DNA from: Acanthosepion esculentum
Taxonomy: Eukaryota > Mollusca > Cephalopoda > Sepiida > Sepiidae
Length of the DNA stretch: 64,000 nt
Assembly (NCBI GenBank): GCA_964036315.1
Contig: OZ038495.1
Location: 24,090,690 to 24,154,689, forward strand
Direction: 5' to 3'
Shown: positions 1 to 16,122 of the stretch, one piece after another
How the letters are laid out: the number at the start of each line of letters is the position of its first letter
How positions within the stretch are numbered: the first letter of the stretch is position 1
Notes under the pieces: generated by a model
Database searches by the model: none
What the model was told of the DNA's origin: nothing
The model's input: the letters and a program-made list of their open reading frames with translations, nothing else
Translations under genes and position numbers: made by a program

Positions 1-205
1 AAAGAGTCCAGTAGGCTAATTGAAGGGATTCCTGGAAGCCCATGCCTTAAAGAAGTACAAAAAATTGTTCTCACGAGTGCAGCCCACACCTTACGAAAGG
101 CTTTGTCTATGTAAAATATTTTTTTTTTTTGGCAGTGGAAAATGTCATGATGCCATCTCTAACCTTCGGTGCCTGGGCGGGACCCGGAAAGAAATGTGTA
201 CACAC

Positions 206-243
<38 letters not shown>

Positions 244-271
244 TAATATTAATATTATTAATAATAATAAT
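1..271 (+). mobile_element. 3' end of a non-LTR retrotransposon with AAT-repeat tail
   Basis: The +1-frame peptide CLKEVQKIVLTSAAHTLRKA with a following LSM and stop near 112 resembles the conserved C-terminus (…LLQKTALLGTARILRKVL…) of RTE/Vingi-like LINE polyproteins. A short 3' UTR and an AAT microsatellite (about 206-271) follow. The left end is cut by the window. Clade is uncertain. Confidence 0.5.
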
Positions 272-299
272 GAAATAGTGGCCAAAACAACCAAGTTTA

Positions 300-800
300 T
301 ATAAGGGAGAATCGATAGAACACAAAGGAACAGAAAATACAGATTTGCATAAATAAACATGAAATAATTAAGCGCATAAGCAAATGTAATAGAATTAATA
401 CAAGAATAAGCATGACTGGGTGGATAAACTGATCTACTGGGAACTGTGCACGCTACGGGATTTCGAACACATAATCCGATGTTATTTGGAAAAGCTGAAA
501 TCTTTCGTTGAGATTGAACCTCATGAAATACTTTGGGACTTTGATATCACCCAATCAAGTTCGAAGAGTAGATCTTGTTGGAGACAGGAATAAGCAAGGA
601 GAAAGTGGGATATGGATTTTGTTGTAGTCATAAACCACAGAGAAAAAAATAATGGAAAACCTAGATAATCAACACGACGTTGCCAAGGATCTATAGACGC
701 TGTGAAATATCTACGTAATGATTAAATGTCGTTACGAGAGCGCTACGGACGACCCCCAAAGGTCTAGAAAAATGACGAGAAATGGAAATCAGAGGATAAT
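300..800 (+). mobile_element. Degraded LINE polyprotein fragment
   Basis: A peptide HDWVDKLIYWELCTLRDFE followed by EPHEILWDFDIT resembles the region after the reverse transcriptase of RTE/Vingi-like LINEs (HD...IHW.LC... WDF.I). Stops follow. A related copy lies at 38455-38770 at the matching place in paralog 2 intron 2, so the insertion probably predates the gene duplication. Confidence 0.5.
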
Positions 801-3050
801 TTGAGACATCTCAGACGATAGCAATAGCGAAAATACCATTGGAGTAACGAGGAGACTTGTCAATTTATTTCAGTGTAAGACTGCATTTATCAGTAGTCTG
901 AATATTTTATGAGTAAATACCACCGGCTACTTTAGTTGTAAAATCTCAACGAGTGTGATAATATGCTCGCTTACATCATGTCTTCATCCTTTATACTTTA
1001 TTCTTTGTCAGCTGGAGGCAAACTTTATTATTATTTGGTGAACAATATTAAATGCACAATAGATAGTTGCTTTACAGAACGGTGCGTACAATCAATGATG
1101 CTATATTTGTTGACTAATTTTTGTCTATCGATGAATCATGTTAGATTTGGCAATTGTAAGATGCGTAAAAAAACATACTTGCTACGGGAACCACAGATGC
1201 AACACATGCTGTGCTAAGGGTGTGGTCCTATACTCAATAGGGGAGACTACACGGTATAGTGTATAGAGAAACGTTTAATCCTTTAGATTTAATCGGCATC
1301 TCTACTTGGACATGTGTATTTGTCATATAAATTGACCTATAACTTTTGAGTTTATTTATAAATATAAAAATATAAATGAAAACTCTGTTGGATTAATTTG
1401 TTTGCATAACAACAACCATAAATCATCATATAAAAATGTTTTTCATGTGGATAAATAAACAGGTATTCACGCGATATATTTATAAATATATCGCGTGAAT
1501 CTATAAAATAAAAGTAAATCCTCAAAGTTTTATCAACCGCGATTGGTTACTAGCAATTTTATTTTACTAGCAATTTTATTGTAAAACGATTGGCGTGCGT
1601 GCAAAATATCCTGGTATTATTGTATCACGTATGATATTGCATTCATATATCTGTGATATATGTTGCATAAAATTAATTTAAGTTTCTGATTTTGTGATTT
1701 ATAATGTATATTATCGTATATGCGTGTCTACTAAAAACGGAGTAAACAAATTTTGAGCGACAATATGAAGTCGTTAGTCAGTGCTGTAGGGATCTCATCG
1801 ATAGTGAATTAGAAAGCCTACCACTGACACTGATCAACTAAGTAGACCAGAATCATACTATGAATTTTCCAGCTATTTTTACACAGTTAAGTAGTGGTAA
1901 ATCAGTAGTACAATATTGGGTAGCTATACACTTCTAATTTGGAATGACTATTATATCGACATGTTACCCGTTGAATCAGTACAAAGTTTTTAAGTGACAA
2001 CATTTCTAAGTGAAATTCAAGATGATATTTAGATATTTGTACATTAATTTATTCAACCACAGATATTCTTTTTCGTTCCACCATATTTCGCCACATTTAA
2101 TGGTAATTTCCTGATTCCTTGCCCCCACAATTCGCTTCAGCCTGGGTGGAGAATTTGGCTCGGTGGTATTTGCAGACTTCCAGAAAATTGAATTTCCCAT
2201 TATTTTGATTTTTGGGATCAAAGTAAATGGTAATCCCAAATTGCAAGGTCTTGTGAATACGGCGAGTGTAGTATGACTTCTCAACCAACCTGTACAAAGT
2301 TCTGCCGGATCTGAAAAGAGACACGAGGACTGACATTGTCTTGATGGCTAATTCCAGACGTTTTGCATCAATTGCTGCCTTTCAATGTGTGATTGTGTGG
2401 AAGAAACTCATAATACACAACCTCCTTTAAATCCTACCAGATACACAGCTTAACCTTCTTCGGATGCAGACCGGCCTTTGAAGTGAATAATGGTAACTCA
2501 TTTTGGTTTCCGGGATACTTGGCACAACTTATTTTTGTAAACAATTCCATTTGTATTGTTTGTGCTAAATGGTTTACAAAACTTATCTTTTTATTGAGTT
2601 TGAGCAGAGAATTACAGATAAAAATTCAGTCCATTAAATTTTTTCCCGTTAAATCGAGAAGCATCTAAACATTGTAGTGATTTACGTAATCATGTACTTT
2701 CAAATGACTTATAATGCTCCTATTACTTATGTGGAGTATTTCTACATAGAAAATCAGGTTGAAATATCACATTTCAGAATATTTACGGATTTTATCAACT
2801 TCGGTTACCTGTGAATCAAAATCACATATTTAAACGCCGAGCACTGATTCTTTGAAAATTTGCTCCAACCCAATAATTTAGAAATACTGGTATGTTATAA
2901 AAGTTCGAGATTTTTAAAAAACATGGTTTTAAAATGATTTGTGGTACGCTACCCGGTACAGATTCAGGAGAACAATAGAAGTAAACGGTGGTTAGTGGCT
3001 TACATGGAATTCAGTTTTAATAATTACTTAGAAATATACAAGATACTTAC
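801..3050 (-). other. Intron 2 of SLC22 paralog 1 (3' part)
   Basis: No exon found. The segment 1150-1720 aligns with 39190-39430 and 40140-40450 of paralog 2 intron 2. It holds a 36-bp perfect palindrome at 1465-1500. The rest (1720-3050) is AT-rich with nothing recognised. Confidence 0.5.
1465..1500. repeat. 36-bp perfect palindrome
   Basis: The sequence begins ATTCACGCGATATATTTA and is its own reverse complement over 36 bases. In paralog 2 (40262-40312) the same place has two direct copies of a shorter ATTCACACGATATATTTATAAAT unit. Confidence 0.85.
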
Positions 3051-7628
<4,578 letters not shown>

Positions 7629-7734
7629 ATTTTCCCTGATATGTCTCAAGTCAGATTGTAAATCACGAAAATGGTGTCTTTGTGGATAAATGCTTTATTT
7701 CATGAATGCACACGTTATCTTCCTGTTGGTGAAT

Positions 7735-7905
7735 ATGTGTACATGTAGACTTTCCGTGATCAATAATTATAATGTTTAACGTGGCCTAATATCTATGCCT
7801 AATATCAATTTCTAATCGACCAATCAGCTTGTGTCTGTGAAGTAATCATAATCAGGAGAAGCAGCATAAAAATTAGCAGGAGTTCGCCGTAGTTTAAGGC
7901 CAATC
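7735..7905 (-). promoter_or_regulatory. Conserved upstream block of SLC22 paralog 1 with inverted CCAAT box
   Basis: This block aligns by eye with 45305-45465 upstream of paralog 2, in otherwise diverged flanks. A CCAATCAG element lies at 7820-7827, about 190 bp upstream of the ATG; it reads CTGATTGG on the gene strand. A promoter role is inferred from conservation and position; no clear TATA box was assigned. Confidence 0.4.
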
Positions 7906-8734
7906 AATTTAAAATAAGACTCATTGTTTTCAAAACATTATGGCTTTCCATCATTGAATGAGAAAATTGTGTCTTGGCATTTTATTTTTGATTGTTTGTT
8001 TGCTTGACAATAAAACTTGAATTCACGATTAGAATTTCATGAGTTTATTGTTCCATAAGTTTTGCACATGTGTTTCTGTGTGTTGAACCCAGTCTCAAGA
8101 CTTGGTGAAAATGAACGTTCACGAAATACGTGCTTTTAATTTGCCCCCGATTATTATTTTAGCTTTGTCAGTAGAAAAAACATTATCTGTTCTATGACAT
8201 AAATTTCCTAAACGACAAATTAATACCTGCTTATTATTACTATTCAGGAAGAAGCAATAATTTCTTTATCAGAATTGGAGGTAATCACCCAACAAATGTA
8301 TAGAGGCAATTTTATTTCTCAATTCATTGTACAATTAAAGTTGTTGCAAATGCTACTACAATTATTGCTAAACAAAGGAGACAAAATAGGTATATACTGT
8401 GGGTTATTAAATGCAACGTACGTATTTCATAAGGCACAAACGAGTATTTTTCATCATAATGACATTAACATAGGGATTTTATACTTTTTCCTACTCTCGC
8501 TGTGGATGGAATTCAGTTATATATAAAAATATATCTCAACAGGCATGACAGCATTTATTGAAAAGGGAAGATAGAATTTCAAGTAATGTTGTGTTGATTT
8601 TACGTTCTTCAGAAGATAGAATTCAAATTTCTTTGGATGGAATAAAGAAAGTTGTATACAATATACATGCTCAGATCGCTGATATGTCATTGAACTTCTT
8701 CAATAAATGACATGTTGCCTGTATTACAAAAAAA
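7906..8734. other. Upstream flank of paralog 1
   Basis: AT-rich. Patches align with 45470-46400 upstream of paralog 2 (for example TCATTGAACTTCTTCAAT at 8691 and 46364). No gene recognised. Confidence 0.4.
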
Positions 8735-10206
8735 TAATTTCGTTAAATAAAAAATATTCACTGTGAAGCATTAATTTAGGTCATTTCAAAATATTCGATG
8801 TGAAGCATTAATTTTGTTAATTTCAAAATATTCGTTGTAAAGCATTAATTTTGTTAATTTCAAAATATTCGTTGTAAAGCATTAATTTAGGTCATTTCAA
8901 AATATTCGATGTGAAGCATTAATTTTGTTAATTTCAAAATATTCGCTGTGAAGCACTAATTTTGTAAATTTCAAAATATTCGTTGTGAAGCATTCATGTT
9001 GTTAATTTCAAAATATTCACTGTGTAGCATTTTGTTAATTTCAAAATATTCGTTGTGAAGAATTAATTTTTTTAATTTCAAAATATTCGTTGTGAAGCAT
9101 TAATTTTGGTAATTTCAAAATATTCGTTGTAAAGCATTAATTTTGTTAATTTCAAAATATTGGTTGTGAAGCATTAATTTTGGTAATTTCAAAATATTCG
9201 TTGTGAAGGATTAATTTTGTTAATTTCAAAATATTCGCTGTGAAGCATTAATTTTGTTAATTTCAAAATATTCGCTGTGAAGCACTAATTTTGTAAATTT
9301 CAAAATATTCGTTGTGAAGCATTCATGTTGTTAATTTCAAAATATTCACTGTGTAGCATTTTGTTAATTTCAAAATATTCGTTGTGAAGAATTAATTTTG
9401 TTAATTTCAAAATATTGGTTGTGAAGCATTAATTTTGGTAATTTCAAAATATTCGTTGTAAAGCATTAATTTTGTTAATTTCAAAATATTGGTTGTGAAG
9501 CATTAATTTTGGTAATTTCAAAATATTCGTTGTGAAGGATTAATTTTGTTAATTTCAAAATATTCGCTGTGAAGCATTCATTTTGTTAATTTCAAAATAT
9601 TCGCTGTGAAGCATTAATTTTGTTAATTTCAAAATATTCGCTGTGAAGCACTAATTTTGTAAATTTCAAAATATTCGTTGTGAAGCATTCATGTTGTTAA
9701 TTTCAAAATATTCACTGTGTAGCATTTTGTTAATTTCAAAATATTCGTTGTGAAGAATTAATTTTTTTAATTTCAAAATATTCGGCGTGAATCATTAATT
9801 TTGATAATTTCAAAATATTTGTTGTGAAGCATTAATTTTTTGCATTTCAAAATATTCGTTGTGAAGCATTAATTTTTTTAATTTCAAAATATTCGCATGA
9901 GAAGCATTAATTTTGTTAATTTCAAAATATTTATTGCGAAATATTAATTTTGTTAATTTCAAAGTATTTGCTGTGAAGCATGAATTTTGTTAATTTTAAG
10001 ATATTCGTTGTGAAGCATTAATTTTATTAATTTCAAAATATTCGTTGTGAAGAATTAATTCTATTAATTTCAAATTATTCGTTGTGAAGCATTAATTTTG
10101 TTAATTTCAAAATATTTGTTGTGAAGCATTAATTTTGTTAATTTCAAAATATTTGTTGTGAAGCATTAATTTTGTTAATTTCAAAATATTCGCTTTGAAG
10201 CATTTA
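8735..10206. repeat. 37-bp satellite array, about 40 units, with higher-order structure
   Basis: Unit of the type GTTAATTTCAAAATATTCGT + TGTGAAGCATTAATTTT. Variant units recur in the same order: a block containing CACTAATTTTGTAAATTTC, then CATTCATGTTG, then CACTGTGTAGCATTTTG starts at about 8954, 9283 and 9649, so blocks of about 9-10 monomers were themselves duplicated. The 5' edge of the array is about 1.1 kb upstream of the paralog 1 start codon. Confidence 0.93.
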
Positions 10207-10309
10207 AATTCATTGTTCACGTTGTTATCGATCTTAATTTCATATTTACCAAATGGAGATGTTTGAATAAAATTACCATTGTAAATTGGTAGTTGTATTA
10301 CACTTATTT

Positions 10310-10565
10310 ATTTTTAATCATTTTACCCTAAGCAAGGCAATGATGCCACTATTATGCAATGGGTTACTGACTTTGAGAGATTATGAATAAGAATATTATT
10401 AACGCGAGAATAATAAAATAACTGTAATTAAGAAGAACGAATATAACGTCTGACATTGCATTTAAACTTTTGGAGATCAAAGTTGACTTGGAAGCAAAAA
10501 CCAAGAAATAGTTTCACAAGCGAGAATTGCGAGAGAATAAACTGTTTGCATAGAAGTTAAGGTTA
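10310..10565 (-). mobile_element. Jockey-like LINE 3' fragment
   Basis: The minus strand carries a decayed version of the NSFFSRTSRLWNSLP...FKCNVNR stretch (here YANSLFSRNSRL, stop, then KSLNAMSDV) and the TTGCTTRGGGTRA-type 3' end, as in the better copies at 28850-29490 and 63570-64000. Confidence 0.5.
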
Positions 10566-11097
10566 AATATAGTAAACTGTAAAAATGATAGGGCGTGCTG
10601 CCAAACTAGTACTGCACTTAAAGGAAAAGGTATGTCCCCCTTTCTACTATGGGTTAATTAGTGGGACTTGTATTGGTACAACATTAATATCTTCTAAGAT
10701 TTCTTACAATCTAAAAAATATTTTCTTGTTTTAAATAACCTGCAAAAGGATGAAAAACCTTAAATAAGAAATCAAGTGTGAATAGATGCAATTTTTTTTC
10801 GTTTATCTGTTGCTCTTGAAGTTTCCATTGAAGTATGATTCACAGAAATAGAATTAGTATCATGAAATAATACCAAAAGGAGACATCAAATCTAGAAAAA
10901 TGGTTTATTAAGAATTTTGGGAATAAACATTATTAGATTCATAGAATATGGAATGGATGAATAAAAGATATACTTTGGGATCGAATGTTTGTGTTCAGTT
11001 TATTGATGAATTAATGGATTCTGGTCTGAAGTGTGAATACTTATTACAGACTCTAATAGATTTATTGAAGAAATTTTGTGTAGAAATTTTGTTTTGA
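10566..11097. other. Intergenic, nothing recognised
   Basis: AT-rich sequence between the LINE fragment and the 680-bp triplication; no ORF or repeat family identified. Confidence 0.4.
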
Positions 11098-13117
11098 TCT
11101 ATTATGTTCTTTTCTGCTATTTATAATATTAAAACATTCGAATCAGATGATTATGAGACATTTGTTACCATCCTTCATATTTTTATCATATCACCCAATA
11201 TATGTATCGTCAACCTCCAAGTAATCCTGGGAAAAATGTAATATTAAATTTTTGTTATCAGAACTTGAGTAAAATTGATCGACAAATCCCAACTATTGTA
11301 TATGTGTGACAATGTGTCACGTACTGACAGTGGGATCAAAACGAATATTTGACTTTACTGTACGTGGCGAAAATTGTAGTTTGTAATGCCTTTGTTGTGT
11401 GGAATTATCTTTAAGTTAAGTTCAGGTGTCATAGGAAAGTTTTACAACGCTCTACGGATATAGTGGACATTTTTCAAGACAAGATTTAATGAAATAAGTG
11501 AAGATTGATATTCTTTCAGACAATCTGTCCTTTCTTTTCTCATATTCTTCATTTACTCGTGTTCGAGGATTTTCCGCTTTATTTTGTCAACGATAAGGCA
11601 ATAAGTGAACAACAGTAACCATAAAATATAAGTTCCTTCTTTTGGTGATAGGAAACATTTCTAGGTCGTGATAGAGATTCTCAATGGTTAGTATAATTAA
11701 CGCGATATACGTGCAACATTATTGCAAATATACATTAAAACATTTTATAAACGTTAAATATTTTTTTTGCTCTTATATAGAAACCATTATGTTCTTCGTA
11801 CTATTTCTGCTATTTCTAATATTAAAACATTCGTACCAGATGATTATGACACATCTGTTACTATCTTTTATCTTTTCATTTATCGTTAATCTCCAATTGA
11901 TCTTGAGAAAACTAATATTAAATTTTGCTTTTTAGAACTAGAGTAAAATTGATCGACAAATCCCAATTATTGTACATATGTGACTATGTATCACTTAATG
12001 GCAGTGGGAGCAAATGAATATTTTAATTCTAATGTATATGGCGAAAAGTTTGGTTTGGAATGCATTTGCTGAGTGGAATTCTTTTTAGGGTTATTTTCAA
12101 GTGTCACAGGAAGAATTTACGACGCTTCTCGGTTATGCTGGAAGTTTTCAAAACAGGATTTAATGAAATGAGAGAAGATTGATATTCTTTGAGACAACTT
12201 TACCTTTCTTTTCTCATATTTTCCATTTAATCGTGTTCGAGTATTTTCCGCTTATTTTTGATCAACGAATAAGGCAATAAAAGATTAAAAAAAAAACAAC
12301 CACAAAATAAAATTACCTTTTTTGGTGATAGGAACATTCTGAGATCGCGAAAGAAACACACTAAGATTATTATAATTAACGCGATATGTGTACAACAATA
12401 TTACAAATATACATAAAAAACATTTTATTATCGTTAAATATTATTTTGATCTTATATAGAAACCATTATATTCCTCCTATGATTTCTGCTATATTAATAT
12501 TAAAACATTCGTACCAGATGTTTATGAAAATATGTTACTATCTTCTATCTTTTCATCATATCACTCAATATATTTATCGTTAATCTGAAATTGTTCTTGA
12601 GAAAACTAATATTCAATTTTCCTTTTCAGAACTAAAGTAAAATTGATTGACAAAGCCCAATAGTTGTGCATGTGTGACAATCTGAAGGAGAGTGGGATAA
12701 AACGAATATTTTGATGCTACTGTATGTGGCTAAAATTTTGGTTTGGAATGAATTTGTTAAGTGTAATTCTTTTTAGATGTATGTTAAGTTCAGGTGTCAC
12801 AGGAAAAGTTTATGACGCTTCTCGGTTATACTGGAAGTTTTCATGAAATGAGGAAATATAGATATTCTTCGAGACAACCTTACCTTCCTTTTCTCATATT
12901 TTCCATTTAGTCCTGTCCGAGTATTTTCCGCTTATTTTTTGATCAACGAATAAAGCAATAAAAGATGAAAATAAAAAACAACCACAAAATAAAAGTACCT
13001 TTTTTTGGTGATAGGAAACATTTTTAAATCGCGAAAGAGACTAGTTAAGGTTATTAAATTTAACGCGATATTAACGTTATTGCAAATATACATTAAAACA
13101 TGTTATAATCGTTAAAT
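11098..13117. repeat. Direct triplication with a period of about 680 bp
   Basis: Landmarks recur in order: ATTATRTTC at 11101, 11786 and 12465; AAAATTGATCGACAAATCCC-like at about 11270, 11946 and 12640; AACGCGATAT at about 11699, 12378 and 13061. Copies are visibly diverged. No coding function seen. Confidence 0.85.
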
Positions 13118-13271
13118 GAATCGTATAATCGCCTGAATGAATAACTCTTCATCTTTAAACCAAGATGTTCGAAGGTAACTGGTCAGGTATGCAGGTTTGC
13201 ATCGAATATAAGACCATACGCTTTCATGGGATTGATGAGAATGAGGCGTGCATATGTGAAGGCTGGCTAAC

Positions 13272-13600
13272 TCAACACTGTGGATTTAGTAGTAATTTTT
13301 ATAGGCTCACTTGTGCTGACGTCTTATCGCAATGTATCCACCAGAAGAAATTTTATTAAATGTTTTCTACGTTTGTGCTCCAGTAAAATAAATCAAACAT
13401 ATATAACTATACTTTATTGATGTCGACCCCCTCCCCACAAAAGAAAAACAAAATAAATCAACACTGTGGATTTAGTAGTCCTATAGCAATGTACCCATGA
13501 AAACAAACTTAAATAAATATGTTTTCTACGTTTGTGTTCCAGTAAAATAAATCAAACACAAATAACTATACGTTTGTTGATGGCGACAAAATACAAAAAT
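13272..13600. repeat. Two diverged direct copies of a 186-bp unit
   Basis: TCAACACTGTGGATTTAGTA starts at 13272 and 13458. Both continue to GTTTTCTACGTTTGTGYTCC and a TTGATG-CGAC end. Confidence 0.8.
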
Positions 13601-14664
13601 TAAAAGAAAAATTTAGCTTCGGAGCCTAACGCCTTTGCACAACCTAAATTCAAGTCATATTTCTCAAGTGACTATTTACGTTGTCTTATTTGTTTAACAA
13701 TCTAGTAGGTGTAGAAGAAGTAGTAGACTTAAATCTTCATTTTTAAAATTTTGAAGGGATTTTCATTACTTTTTGTATATCAAATTTCCCGGTCGATATA
13801 CGCTTTTAATGAAAAATTATGCAACTAAACCTGAAACTTCATGTTAAATAACTATAGGTCAAATTTAAAATAGAACCCAAATTTAAATTTCTAATGTTTG
13901 TAATTCATAAAAATCAGTATAAGTTGTGATTGCATTTGTTGTTATATGTTAAGGATGATTCTAACACGACTATGAATTTGATAATAATTCCTTCAGGTTC
14001 TTTTTCACGAACGCATTATTGCAATGTTATACATTAAAACAAAATAAAGTATGTTTTACAGTAAAATAAAAAATATATAATTGTGCGTTAATTGGTCTCA
14101 AGAAACAAAAGAAAAAAAACAAAGCCACTTCGTGATCGAACTAATTCATTAGTCGATGAATCTAAGAGAGTTAATTTAAAAGTGAAATAAGGACAAAAAT
14201 CTTAGAATCTGGAATGTCGATTGTTTTTATTTTGGAGGAATTTGTCTTAAAATTAAGAAAATAAAAACGGAATGAACAGATATTTTTATTTTTTCAGAAC
14301 TCATGCAAAGAATATGACGGAAAAGGATATTTCCCAATTCCAATGGCCACATAATTATACATGGACAATGTGTAAGAATTAAATGTTTGGTCGATTTGAA
14401 ACAGCCGAATGAAGTATTAGACGCTTTTGATCATCTCTTGATGAGTAATGAACAAATCTGGCATGTTTACCAAGTTCGTCAAATACTTGTTTTTAAATCA
14501 TTTGCATATATTCGTACAAGATATATCGGTCAGTTATTCCTTATCTCAAACACAATAGATTTTATATTCCGCGATATTTGAATCAAGCCAAACAATTATT
14601 TTAACGGTAAAGAATTTGAATAAACTAATTACTTCTCATTTAAGTGATATTGTGCCAAGATTCC

Positions 14665-14669
<5 letters not shown>
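13601..14669. other. Intergenic AT-rich DNA
   Basis: No gene recognised. A 64-codon open stretch at 14387-14581 has no recognisable domain and is probably chance. Confidence 0.4.
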
Positions 14670-14754
<85 letters not shown>

Positions 14755-14755
14755 G

Positions 14756-14808
<53 letters not shown>
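14670..14808. repeat. Compound microsatellite (AT)n(TGTA)n(TG)n
   Basis: Long AT run, short TGTA run, AT run, then TG run. Confidence 0.95.
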
Positions 14809-14810
<2 letters not shown>

Positions 14811-14811
14811 A

Positions 14812-15590
14812 GTGTTCACAAGATGGTTGTGTTGCACCAAGCTATCCAAACAAATGTTTTCCTTTTAGGTGCAGAGTTCCTTGTGGACGAGCATGTCCAT
14901 CCAAAATTATTTTCCTTTATAGCATTTGGCAATGTTTGTCTCTTTTTCTACCCCCCGCTCCCTGTTCTGGTATCCATTTACATAGTTCGCCACGAAGGTT
15001 AGTGAATGTTTCTCTCTGCCCCTCTTTCCTTCAATGTGATCTGTAAGTCTCCGTTTCCCAAAGACCTCCATCCTTAATAATGTGTCCTATAAATTTAAAG
15101 TATCTTTCTGATTTCAAGAGCAAGTGTTTTTTTTGTTCCGATGTTTCTTAAAACTTCCACATTGCTCACATATTACACACATGGTATTCTTGGCATCGTT
15201 TTGTAGAGCCACATCCCTGTAGCCTCAAGTCTCATTTTCGTCTATCAGAAAATTCACTGGCATATTGGATTGATATTACATTAATGTTAAACACTCTTTT
15301 CTTTGTTCCTAACAAAATTATTCTGTTTCTTAAAATGTTTAACTTTTGAAAGGCATGTTTCGCTATTAAAATGCGCCTTCGGATTCGTCGTCTGTCATAA
15401 TACCACTCAGATATTTAAATTTCTCTACTTTTTTTCCCCTTGAAGTTTCCAAATCAGATCTGGTTTGGGGGCTGTCTCTTTGTGAACGACTATACATTCG
15501 GCCTCATTCCAATTGATAGCCCTTTCTTCTTGATTTCTTTCCGTAATTTGTCTAGAAGTTCATGCTGTTTTCTTTCTGTTATATTAAAAA
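14812..15590 (-). mobile_element. RTE-like LINE C-terminal fragment, degraded
   Basis: The minus strand reads, with frame breaks: INWNEAECIVVHKET, DLIWKLQGEKK, then KFKYL, RRI..AKHAFQKL, LRNRI-LLGTKKRVFN, Y..EF, MRLEATGMWLYKTMPRIPC and FIGHIIKDGGL. These correspond in order to the post-catalytic part of the RTE reverse transcriptase seen in the plus-strand copies at 20540, 49000 and 58640. Confidence 0.6.
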
Positions 15591-16067
15591 GTTTCTGTTT
15601 TTACGTTGATCTGGTTACTTTCTTAAGATTTTTGAATATAACTCTCAAGTAATATTTACGGCAAATCGTTGAACGTCATATAGAAGAAAATGCTCTCAAT
15701 CCTGCCTCATTCATTTATCATGATCAAATCAGTTGATCGTGAAATTATTAAACTTCATACTATTTAATACACAATTCCTGAGATGTTTGAATATAATATC
15801 TCGCAAGTAATATGTGCTGCTAAACTTTGAACGTGGCAATGAAAAAAAACTCTCAATTCTGTCCCATTTATTTCTCCGTGAAAAATAATCAATAGATTTA
15901 CACCTGAGATGCTTTTTTCTTTTCTACTGAAACTATCGTGAAATCGTTAACCTGGTGTTCATACTATTTACTACATAATTATTCTTTGCGTATTTTTCTT
16001 TGCAAACTTTTGGGGACGATTTACGCAAAGCTAAACATTTCGATTCTCAATATTTTTAATAAATTCT
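15591..16067. other. 3' flank of SLC22 paralog 2
   Basis: Probable 3' UTR and flank. Two diverged direct copies of a segment with GAATATAAYTCTCAAGTAATAT and AACGT-AATGAAAAAAAA-CTCTCAATYCTG lie at about 15633-15735 and 15788-15880. Contains the candidate polyadenylation signal. Confidence 0.4.
15867..15872 (-). terminator. Candidate polyadenylation signal of paralog 2
   Basis: AATAAA on the minus strand about 195 bases beyond the TGA. The hexamer is common in AT-rich DNA, so this is tentative. Confidence 0.3.
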
Positions 16068-16122
16068 TCATGTTGAGTGATTCAAAGCGGCCTGAGCTTC
16101 AGCGTGATATTCATCCTTTTCC
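16068..16122 (-). CDS. SLC22 paralog 2, terminal coding exon 10
   Basis: Completes R529 and encodes a short cytosolic tail, EKDEYHAEAQAALNHST, then TGA. Acceptor TTCTTCAG|GGAAAAG matches the paralog 3 acceptor. The tail is shorter than in paralog 3 and diverges after EKDE. Confidence 0.8.

Noticed and set aside
8735..10206. Satellite considered as a centromeric array
   Set aside because: It is only about 1.5 kb, lies in a gene-containing spacer, and has a single-unit relative at the paralogous site.
14387..14581. A 64-codon open frame with hydrophilic N-terminus
   Set aside because: No homology recognised, no splice context, typical length for chance ORFs in this DNA.
14616..15046. Open frames rich in Tyr-Ile and Cys-Val
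   Set aside because: Translations of AT and TG microsatellites running into an antisense RTE fragment.
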